Assembly: GCA_905221605.1 (NCBI GenBank) | Contig: CAJNDS010000624.1 | Coordinates: 555,001 to 619,000, forward strand | From: Symbiodinium natans | Taxonomy: Eukaryota; Sar; Dinophyceae; Suessiales; Symbiodiniaceae | DNA: 64,000 bases | Direction: 5' to 3' | Shown: positions 41,412 to 49,183 of the stretch, piece after piece | Layout: the number at the start of each line of letters is the position of its first letter | How positions within the stretch are numbered: position 1 is the first letter of the stretch | The notes under the pieces: generated by a model | What the model saw: only the letters and a program-made list of their open reading frames with translations | Database searches by the model: none | What the model was told of the DNA's origin: nothing | Position numbers and translations under genes: made by a program

Positions 41412-43526
41412 TACCAGGACTTTCGTCTGCACGCTGCGTCGCGTAGCCACCCGAAGGGGCCGTTGGTCAAGGTGAAACTAAACTAAAAATTACCTCGCTT
41501 GAGGTGTTGCGTTCTCAGCTAGGCCCTCTCTCAGCCCTCGCGAGGCCGAACTTTGCCCTCCGCATGCATTGCTGTTGAGGCACTTGTTGTGGCATCAGCC
41601 TCCGTAAGTTTGGCAATCCCCACTCAGCACTGGATGTTCTGTTCGAGGCATATTCCCTCAGCGCATGCGAGGCCGCAAAGTGAAACACGTGAGGTATGAA
41701 AGACTGCTACTCCAGGTTCGTCCGCAGCTCCGGCTTTCTCGCACTTACTAACCGTGCCTTGCAGCCTCCCCCAAAGTAGCGTCACCCTGGCTTTCTCGCT
41801 CTTACTCACCAGTTGACCAATAATGCATCTCACGCGGTTGCTTCATGGTAAAACTGCAGCTCGAGGTCCCGGCGTTCTCGCTCTTACTAACCCGGACCGA
41901 CACTGCAGAGAAGCATTGACTGTTGTTCCCTCAGCGGAGGCGAGGCCGAACAACCATTCCGCTGCATCTGCGCAGCCAGGCCCTCAGCTCCTCACTGAGC
42001 CAGGGCTATCTCTAGACAGAGTTCCCTTGCCTCTATCTCTACGTGACCCCCGCGGTGCCACGTATAAGCAGCTGCTCCGCGTGTCTTAGGACCACAGTTT
42101 TCATTCGGATTTGTTGTTGTAGGCCTTCCAGTGCTTGAGGCCGAAACCAAACACCACATCTCACGTCACACGGCGAGGCAATTTGGCTCCAACATCTGAA
42201 GATAGTGACACATACTCTGCGTGGCGTCCGCGTGAGCTAGCCTGTCCTAGAGTTTAGGAGTTCGGCTCCTTTCATCGCTTGTCTTACCACAGGTCTCTTT
42301 CGGTGGCCCGTACTCAGCAGCCAGCACATGTACCATCCTCAGACGCCAGAGCCGCCTTGCCCCAGCAAGTGCCCATACAAACCACTCACCAGACAGTGAG
42401 AGCCAACATCTTCAAACAACCTCCAGCGGCCGTGCCGCGAGGACCTAAACATCTGCAAGGTTCCGCCTTGTCTGTGTGCACGGACAGACCCCAGCCCTTG
42501 CAGGAGACGTGGATGTAAACAAAAGTAGGCCTGCCATGTCCAGCAGGCTGATAACCATTGGTTGCCTTCAGATGGGAAAAGCGCGAAGTTCGGGTAGCCT
42601 CCATCTGATTCCTTTCCGGCCAATACCAGCCTTTACAAACCCTCAGCACGGAGCGAGGCCGAAGAAGGCTATCTTGGACTATTTGTCTGCCGGGGAGCAG
42701 CCACCAACAGCTGCTCTTCAACTTGCACTGTGCCGCACCACAGTCCTACTGCAAGTTCTTTGGCAACGGTTTCTCAGTAGCACCAGTCAATGAGCTTTAC
42801 GACACTGATGCCTTTGGTTATTTGTGTCCAGGCAGATCCACCAGGGTTGGGCCAAATCTGTTCTACCTGATGCTACCTGCGAAGAATAACCTGTTGTGCT
42901 CAGCTTGCAGATCCCCGAAAACCAGCAAACTCGGGCTCAAGCACACCGCTATTGTTCGGGACACTCCTGTCAACAACTGCAAGGATGCCGCTTGCAGTGC
43001 GACGTTGGCCTGCACTGTCTGCAGCGTGCCTGGCCGTTTTCCCCCGTGTTTCGGACTCACCTTCGTTTTCCACACAAGCGAGCGAGGAACCCAAACTCAC
43101 CCTAACACAAGCCCTCAATCCAAATGAGGGTCGGCGGGTTTTGTTCACCCAGAGACAGCAGGAATCTCTGGTGAGCAACAGGCTCTAGCGTCACCCCTCA
43201 AGCAAACCGAGGCTGTAACTCTCACTGTGACCCAGAGCAGACTGTAGGCCACAAGGTTCCCTCAGCAACGCGAGGACGAAAAGCTTCCCTCTAGCGAAGC
43301 GAGGCCGAAAACTGTGCACTCGAACGTCCTTCGTCGTCGGCAGCAGTTGGCAGGCCGCCGCTCTATGACAGCTTAGCCGGTCAGCCGGCCTACGAGCAAA
43401 CACAGTTTTGCCAGGGCCTCAAAACGGAACCTACCCTTAGTTACAAGCCCCAGGGCCAGCCACAACGGCACTAAAGACGCTCTCTACCTGAGCACCCCAC
43501 CGGGGTTGAGCCGAAACCTTGAGCCA
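41412..43526 (-). mobile_element. Element S2, second copy of S
   Basis: Near-identical to S1 over its whole length. Differences are small indels: a 14-base deletion near 41,536, a 14-base insertion near 42,250 and a lost 8-base phrase near 42,030. The sense head (43,526) reads TGGCTCAAGG, TTTCGGCTCAACCCC and the tail GACGAAAGTCCTGGTA. The same hairpins and TACTAAC-type motifs as in S1 are present, with no protein signature. Confidence 0.65.
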
Positions 43527-43647
43527 GTACCAGGACTTTCGTCTGCACGCTGCGAGGCGTAGCCACCCGAAGGGGCTGAGGTTAGAGGGTGAAACATACA
43601 AACTACAAACTCTGCACAGTGAGACTACCGGTACTAGCCCTCACTTC

Positions 43648-43797
43648 CCTCAGACATTTGTCGAGGCCGAAATCCATGCCCTCAGACCGTGGTCGAGGCC
43701 GAAATTCCCTCAGGTCTTGCCGAGGCCGAACTTCCTTCATTTGCACCCCTCAGACCAGAGTCGAGGCCGAAACTTCCTCAGGCAGCACGCCGAGGCG
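43648..43797 (+). repeat. Five covarying CCTC...GAGGCCGAA hairpins in the LINE B 3' UTR
   Basis: Consecutive hairpins with different inner stems: GACA/TGTC (43,648-43,671), GACC/GGTC (43,680-43,703), GG/CC (43,708-43,730), GAC/GTC (43,748-43,771) and GGC/GCC (43,776-43,797). Outer CCTC/GAGG and the bulged A are constant. The first four are followed by CCGAA. Confidence 0.85.
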
Positions 43798-43831
43798 GTA
43801 TTTCTTGAGTCGGTTGGTGCTTCTCAGACCA

Positions 43832-45166
43832 CTAGCCGTGTTTCTTGTCTGGGCTACGCTGCTCACTCATCCGCTTCGTCATACGGCATGCCCAACGTGA
43901 TTTTCTGGATCTCTCCTGCCGGTACTGCAAGTAGGGTTCCATCCCATCCTCGTTTGCAATCCCGGCATCCAGTAGGTGCTGGGCAAAAGGCCCGACATTG
44001 CCCACGCACGCCATCCAAAGCGCGCTGGCCTTTCCGTCGTACGTTCTGACCAATCCACGTATGGTTGCCAGTAGCTCCTCGTCATATTTCTCCAGGATGC
44101 GTACGAGGCCGCATGATAGCTTGTATTTCTCCTCCTGCAGCGTCGACCACTCAGCCGTGTCAAAGAACACTGCCCGTGGTAGCGATCCTGACATCGGGTC
44201 GCGCCCAACGTTGCTCACCGTGATATCCGATAGAGCAACCCCTTGCATGGTCAACCATGACGTTATAGCCACCAGGTAAAACAGGGACTGTCTGAGGACC
44301 CCGGCTTCTTGACGATGTTCCTGCCACCATGGGTTGAACAGTTCTGCTCTGCGGATGATACTTCCATAAAAGTAGTGGTGGTAGTGGCCCTCCACCGCCT
44401 CGTCGAAAAGGACTTTAATCCATCCTGCCCACAGGGTCCTGGTCACCAGGGTGGGGAATTGTTCCCCGTACCCTGCTTCGTTGCCAAAGCTCCGGGGTTC
44501 CGTCGCAAGTTTCATGACCCACAGCCGATCCAGAGCATATCCTCTTCGAGTACGCCCAGCTCCTATAAAGGGAAGCACTCTTGGCTGTAAGCTTTGCCCC
44601 GTCGTTGGGTTGCGTACCAATTGGACCTCCCCGATCCAATGGAGCGCTGTCCTTGGCCGCTGCTGGTTCTGCAGTTTGTGCACCACAAGGTGCACTGGCT
44701 TTTCTTGCCCCGTTGCTTCCTCTGGCTCCTGTCCCTCAGCTTCCCGCGAGGCCATGTTGTGGGCACCTGGTCCTTCTGCCAGCGTGACTGTACGAGGCTG
44801 GCTTTCGTCTTCCTCTTCATCAACACCCTCAGCTTGGTGCGAGGCCGCACTTTCTTCTCCTCTCTCCCGTAGGCGTACCGGACCCGCAGGAGGTTCCGAA
44901 GCACTCGCCTCGTCCCTATCCCAAGGCTGTTCCGGGTGTCTGGCCTGTCGAAGCGGGGAACGGTCTCGCATGGGCTCATCCTGCTGCTTGTGCTTGCCTT
45001 TGCCTTTGCCTTTGTCCGGCCGATTCCTGAGCCAGGATGGCAATCGGGACCCTTGTCTCCTCATCGTCGCGTCCGTTTTCCATTGCCTCATAGTTCCAGA
45101 CCTGTCGTTTCCCTCAGCGATGCCGAATGCACGCAGCACCGCGAGGCCGAAAGTATCCCTCAGCAA
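43832..45166 (-). CDS. LINE B ORF3: kinase-like protein, 444 aa
   Basis: Order of landmarks: GAGRTRRGY (202-210), VMKLA with Lys219, Glu230 (GNEAGYGE), LSDITVSN (312-319, Asp314 and Asn319) and FFDTAEW (334-340, Asp336). These align with the A and C third ORFs despite very low overall similarity. The N-terminal 200 residues are charged and disordered. They contain three segments that are translations of the minus strand of CCTC/GAGG hairpins: FGLAVLRAFGIAEG (6-19), ASHQAEG (108-114) and ASREAEG (139-145). The start ATG itself lies just upstream of such a hairpin at 45,112-45,150, so the true start could be the next Met (residue 26). The frame is intact. Confidence 0.65.
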   Translation of the reverse strand: MLRDTFGLAVLRAFGIAEGNDRSGTMRQWKTDATMRRQGSRLPSWLRNRPDKGKGKGKHKQQDEPMRDRSPLRQARHPEQPWDRDEASASEPPAGPVRLRERGEESAASHQAEGVDEEEDESQPRTVTLAEGPGAHNMASREAEGQEPEEATGQEKPVHLVVHKLQNQQRPRTALHWIGEVQLVRNPTTGQSLQPRVLPFIGAGRTRRGYALDRLWVMKLATEPRSFGNEAGYGEQFPTLVTRTLWAGWIKVLFDEAVEGHYHHYFYGSIIRRAELFNPWWQEHRQEAGVLRQSLFYLVAITSWLTMQGVALSDITVSNVGRDPMSGSLPRAVFFDTAEWSTLQEEKYKLSCGLVRILEKYDEELLATIRGLVRTYDGKASALWMACVGNVGPFAQHLLDAGIANEDGMEPYLQYRQERSRKSRWACRMTKRMSEQRSPDKKHG

Positions 45167-45830
45167 AGCGAGGCCGGAAACACCCAGTCGCTATTCCCCG
45201 TGCGAGGCCCACACCCTCAGCTACGAGGCCGAAAACCCTGTCTCTTTGCTCCAAACGGCTGCGTAATTACTGCGTTCCCTCAGCTTGGCGAGGCCTAACA
45301 AACAGTGACATCTTTTGCTGTGCACTGGCTTGGGGCTTAGCTTTGGCGTGTTTTCCACCAAACTGAACGCGAGGCTGTTGAAACTGGACGTGGCTCATAC
45401 TACCACCATTGACAAGGGTTTGCGCTTGGGTAGCCAGCTTGCCCTGGGAAGTCCGCGATTTGCACTCACCCGCCAGGCTTTTATTGCACCTCTGGCTAAC
45501 CGGCGCATGTGTTCTGTCACACTTTGCGCAAACCCATCGGATCCCCAAATTCACCATATTATGGGAGGGGTGGATTCCCCACTCTTCCCGCACACGCGCC
45601 TCCGGCTGGTTGACGCAGTACTGCTCCAATACCACCTCCAAGTTCGTGAGGGTTTGTTGTACATACAAACCACACAGTCGGCATTTCAGGGTTAAATTCC
45701 GGGGGTGTTCGCTGCCCTTCTCCCATTGATGCCCACGCTCCGGGTTGTCTAGCAACTGCCAAAGCCGCTGGCGTTTGTTGAGTTTGGCTCCGCCATGCTC
45801 TTTTTTGCATCCCTCAGCTTTCTGCGAGGC
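44734..45830 (+). repeat. CCTC...GAGGCCGAA hairpins inside LINE B coding sequence
   Basis: Copies at 44,734-44,752, 44,827-44,847, 45,112-45,150, 45,158-45,178, 45,214-45,234, 45,278-45,298 and 45,812-45,830. Those within ORF3 and ORF2 keep the reading frame and read as AS-x-x-AEG or a near variant. Those at 45,158-45,298 lie at or in the 100-nt gap between ORF2 and ORF3. Confidence 0.75.
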
Positions 45831-46873
45831 TTCCATCTTCTCTTTGTAATGCGCATGGTCCAGGATGAAGGGAAAGTCTTCTTCTTTGCGCTTCCGCAAT
45901 ATGTGGGCTGCGCGTGCACCGTACGCCAGGGAAAGTGTGCGCACCACATTGTCCAACTCTTTGACACGCCTCTTGTGCGCTGGGCTGTAAGCAGCCGCCG
46001 CCACTGCTCCACATACTTTGTCTGCCATGTCATTCGCTGCACGTCGCCACAACGTGCCCGGCCCCATCTTCGCCAGGAATTCCTCTTCAGTTTTGTGGGA
46101 CGGGACCCATGTTGCCTTGATACGTTTCCTGTCATTCCACACTTTGCTCCATTCCAGGTCATCCTCCGGCGGTTGTGTTTTTTGTAGCGCTTGGACTGCC
46201 GGCTTGCAATCCATAGTGACATCAATCAGATCCTCCGTGTGCTCCATTAGTCGGAAAAGTGCACGGCGCTCCATGTCCACCACCGGCTGCCACGGGTAGA
46301 CCAGCTCTGTAATCCGTCCGACTTCCACCAGCACACCTTTTGTCCAGGACATAGCCACCACTGCGAGGGCTGATGTTTGTACACGTGGGTCTATTCCTCC
46401 TGGACCTCCACTTGCGTCAGTGGCGAAGATCAAGCCTTCCGCTTCCACTTTTGCATCTGCTGCGAAGCATCCTTGGTAGCGCAGACCTAAAAGGTGTTCC
46501 GGCGGCTTCGGGTGCCACACCGCCGGCTTTGGCAGGAGTGCCCTTGTCCACAGACACTCCCATGGGTATTTGTGGCGCAAGTATTCCTGGAGCTTGGGTT
46601 CTTTAAACCCTTGTTCACGCCAGTAAGGACATTCTTTGAGGACATGCTCCAGAGTTGCTGGCATTTGGCACTTCTTGCACCATCCAGGCTTGGACTCCGT
46701 GATGACGCCCGCGTGCCACACTGACTTTATACCTTCCATAAGGCCTGGGCTTAGGCCTCCCATCTTCGTCAGCTTGTGATGTGGCGTCCAATCCAGCCCC
46801 TCTTGGGCACCAGCGCCACCTGCCTGTCGCGCTATTGCAGCCCGTTTCTGTTCCTCCAGGAATCCCTCAAGCC
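45267..46873 (-). CDS. LINE B ORF2, C-terminal part (RNase H and zinc ribbons)
   Basis: An open frame that reads on from the neighbouring LINE C tail; LINE B sequence begins at about 46,873. It contains a CCHC-like zinc motif (CKKCQMPATLEHVLKEC), an RNase H domain with FATDASGG, VTMDCK and ANDMADKV, and a C-terminal zinc ribbon CRLCGLY...C...WVCAKCD. A hairpin insertion gives EASQKAEG near 45,820. Endonuclease and RT are missing through 5' truncation. ORF3 starts 100 nt downstream. Confidence 0.85.
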
Positions 46874-46979
46874 GTACCAGGACTTTCTTCTCGGAGCGCG
46901 AGGCGCGGCCGCCGAAACGGCAATTCCTAGAACCGTCCTTGGGTTTTCCACCTTTGGTGGAGGAGCCTAAAACTTCTAC

Positions 46980-47385
46980 CACACTTACTCCTCACTTTGG
47001 AGGGTTTGCTCAAGACCTCTTTGGGCCGTTGCCCTACGAGCCCTTCAAGAGGTGCCCTGCTTTCTCCCCCCTAAAGGGTGGGTAAGTGTGGTGGTGGTTG
47101 CCGTGTAGGCCCATACTCCCCAAGGTGGGTGAGTGAAAACAGGCAGAGGCCATTCCGGGCTGGCTTGGGGCATCCCTGCCGGGAAGTTGTGCCAACACCA
47201 CTGCAGAGTGGACGAGGGCCTAAAGAAAGCTGCCGCTACCCTACTCCTCTCTTTGGAGGTGAGCTGGACTACACAGGACTGTACAGGTACAGGTTTTGCA
47301 AGAGGTGCCCTGCTCCCCCCTTTTCGGGTGGGTAGGTGTAGCGGTGGGTGCTGCGTAGGCCCCCGCTTGTGGTGTGCACAGGTGG
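46980..47385 (-). repeat. Duplicated block in the LINE C 3' UTR
   Basis: An imperfect ~254-bp direct duplication. The phrase TACTCCTC-CTTTGGAGG occurs at 46,984 and 47,238, and AAGAGGTGCCCTGCT with a following GGGTGGGTA and CGTGTAGGCCC (or GCGTAGGCCC) at 47,047 and 47,300. Both contain small CCTC...GAGG and CCC...GGG stems. Confidence 0.7.
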
Positions 47386-47410
47386 GGTCTAGCCCCCCTT
47401 CCCGGTGGGT

Positions 47411-48847
47411 TTACGCCTCAAGGTCTTCAATTGAGGCGAAGCACCAGTCCCCGCTGCTGTTGACTCCATTGACCGTCATCGGGAGGCACAGGTTCAGCGA
47501 GGGACTAGGGATGATGACCCCTTGACGGACCAAAGTCCCAAGAACCTCCTTCCCCCCATCTGTGGCAAGGAGGCGCTGCCTGAAGGCGATGGCGAGTCGC
47601 CGCGGGCTAGCATGGTCCGTGCGGACGACGCCTCTGGCCCACGCCGCTACCTCGGGGGTGGTGGCTTCGATCCATCCCCACCATGAGGCAATGCGCACGC
47701 GTTGGGGAAAACCAAGCGGGGCATCTTGGAATGCCCAACCCCCACAATCTAGGGCCACGATTTCCGCGGGCCCTTGATCGGGCCCGTGTGGATTGGGGGG
47801 ACGCACCCCCCAATTCTTTTTGTTCAGGTCCCTGACCCAAATGCCGGCACCCACAAGGGCTGTGAGGACCATGAACATGTGCAAGACCTGGAGGTTGGAA
47901 GGCTGGTCAGGCAACAGCGTGAGACGCTCAACCTCCAAGACCTCAATCTCCAGGGTCTTAAAGTCGCGGATGGTGAGCTGCCCCGTCCCCACCATCCTGG
48001 TTTGAGTGGCACATAAACCTGGGAGCCGTTGCCCAATTGTTTGCTCAATCCCATGGCGGCTGGGCTCTGCTTTGAGAGCAATCTTCCACACCTTGCCGTC
48101 TGAGGTGGGTGAGGTGTACACTGCTCGCGTTCCCCCTATGCCCAGGAGGTTGGAACCCTTGAAGGTTGGGAAGCAATCCAACCACAAGGTTGGGCCGAGG
48201 TTAGACAGCCAGAAGTCACGGTTGTTGCTACGGCGAACCCGGTCAACCGTGAGGTGGAGGCTATCTGCCAGGAGAGGCCAAGGTGGAAGAGGTGCCGCCT
48301 CTCCAGACGACTCTCCGGAGCTAAACTCCTCGGTTGACTCCTGTTTGACTGGCATTGGGTCGGTGTCTGCCTCTCCCCCCTCGGCAGGTGGGGTTGGGCT
48401 CGGCTCAGGTTGGTGCCGCGGTTGGTCGGGTGAGGCTCGTCGAAGCTCCGTCGAGTGCGAAGACTGCGAGGGGGACTCCGCAGCTGGTGCTTCTGCATCA
48501 GTCCCCTCTTGGCGCGGCGCGCGGCTGCGGCTCGTTGAAGGACTTCTTTCTGCTGGAGCTCGCCGTCTGACGGGGGGAGGTGTGGGTGGTCTGGCGTGAC
48601 CCCTTTCCTCTGCCGGGTGTGGGCCTGTTCGGGCGTTCTTGCCTTGCCCCTTGGGAGGTGGCCACAAACCCAGCTGCACAAGGCGATCTCTGTCCTTCTT
48701 GGAAGGCCGCTTGAAGGGGATCTCGCCTTTACCTCCAGGAGGATGGCCCCCTTTGCCTGCTCCGGGAGGTTGGCTCCCCCCCCCTTTACCTTTGCCTTTG
48801 CCTTGAGGAGGCTGCGCCCCCTTTCCTTTGCCCTGGCCCCATCCCAT
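47411..48847 (-). CDS. LINE C ORF3: kinase-like protein, 478 aa
   Basis: This is the copy with the most kinase-like motif set: GIGGTRAVY (236-244) as glycine loop, VWKIALK with Lys255, Glu268 (HGIEQTIG), WVRDLNKKNWG (337-347, Asp340 and Asn345) resembling the kinase HRDLKxxN loop, and ALDCGGW (365-371, Asp367) as DFG counterpart. The N-terminal ~200 residues are Gly/Lys-, then Pro-, Ser- and acid-rich (probably disordered, possibly RNA-binding). The start ATG opens the Gly/Lys-rich GWGQGKGKG. It follows ORF2 after a 336-nt spacer. In LINEs this position normally has no gene. A degenerate pseudokinase remains possible because the Lys-Glu spacing is short. Confidence 0.68.
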   Translation of the reverse strand: MGWGQGKGKGAQPPQGKGKGKGGGSQPPGAGKGGHPPGGKGEIPFKRPSKKDRDRLVQLGLWPPPKGQGKNARTGPHPAEERGHARPPTPPPVRRRAPAERSPSTSRSRAPRQEGTDAEAPAAESPSQSSHSTELRRASPDQPRHQPEPSPTPPAEGGEADTDPMPVKQESTEEFSSGESSGEAAPLPPWPLLADSLHLTVDRVRRSNNRDFWLSNLGPTLWLDCFPTFKGSNLLGIGGTRAVYTSPTSDGKVWKIALKAEPSRHGIEQTIGQRLPGLCATQTRMVGTGQLTIRDFKTLEIEVLEVERLTLLPDQPSNLQVLHMFMVLTALVGAGIWVRDLNKKNWGVRPPNPHGPDQGPAEIVALDCGGWAFQDAPLGFPQRVRIASWWGWIEATTPEVAAWARGVVRTDHASPRRLAIAFRQRLLATDGGKEVLGTLVRQGVIIPSPSLNLCLPMTVNGVNSSGDWCFASIEDLEA

Positions 48848-49183
48848 ATCTACAGGTTCTAAGGTAGCTAAACTGCCCTAAGGCTGCTACCTGTGTTTGA
48901 GACCAGCGGCTGCAGTGTGGGGATCTTACTCAGTACGAGAGGTGAGGGCTGGGCAAGTGGAAATCAGGCATGTGCAAAGGTACTGAAAGGGTAATTTAAC
49001 GCAAGACACAACAACATGCAGATTTCACATTGTTCAGTCCTGGAAATTACTATCCTTTTCTTGGGCCCCCAAAGAAGGTGGCGACTGACGGCGTACCCTG
49101 GGCTGCTCTATTGAGTTTAAGGGCATGCGTTGGGGGCCTCTTATTCGGGGCGTGTAGGCAGGGTCTTTCAAGGGGGCCATGGG
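48848..49183. other. Spacer between LINE C ORF2 and ORF3 with LSU-rRNA-like motifs on plus
   Basis: On plus, 48,855-48,883 reads GGTTCTAAGGTAGCTAAA and on to CCTAAGG, close to the universal large-subunit rRNA segment GGTCCTAAGGTAGCGAAA. At 48,928-48,942 ACTCAGTACGAGAGG matches the sarcin-ricin loop core AGTACGAGAGG. In a real rRNA these lie several hundred bases apart, here about 50. Antisense to the LINE. Either a captured fragment of a scrambled (perhaps mitochondrial) rRNA or coincidence. Confidence 0.35.

Larger units (their letters stand above)
43527..46873 (-). mobile_element. LINE B (5'-truncated)
   Basis: A second non-LTR family in minus orientation. It keeps the C-terminal third of ORF2, the complete ORF3 and a 3' UTR with five covarying hairpins. 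It is cut at 46,873, where it joins the tail of LINE C. Its tail (plus: GTACCAGGACTTTCGTCTGC, then the GTAGCCACCCGAAGGGG stem) is the type also found on S and D units. Confidence 0.85.

Noticed and set aside
43527-46873. Target-site duplications around LINE B
   Set aside because: The only sequence common to both ends is GTACC, which is part of every tail, so it cannot be called a duplication.
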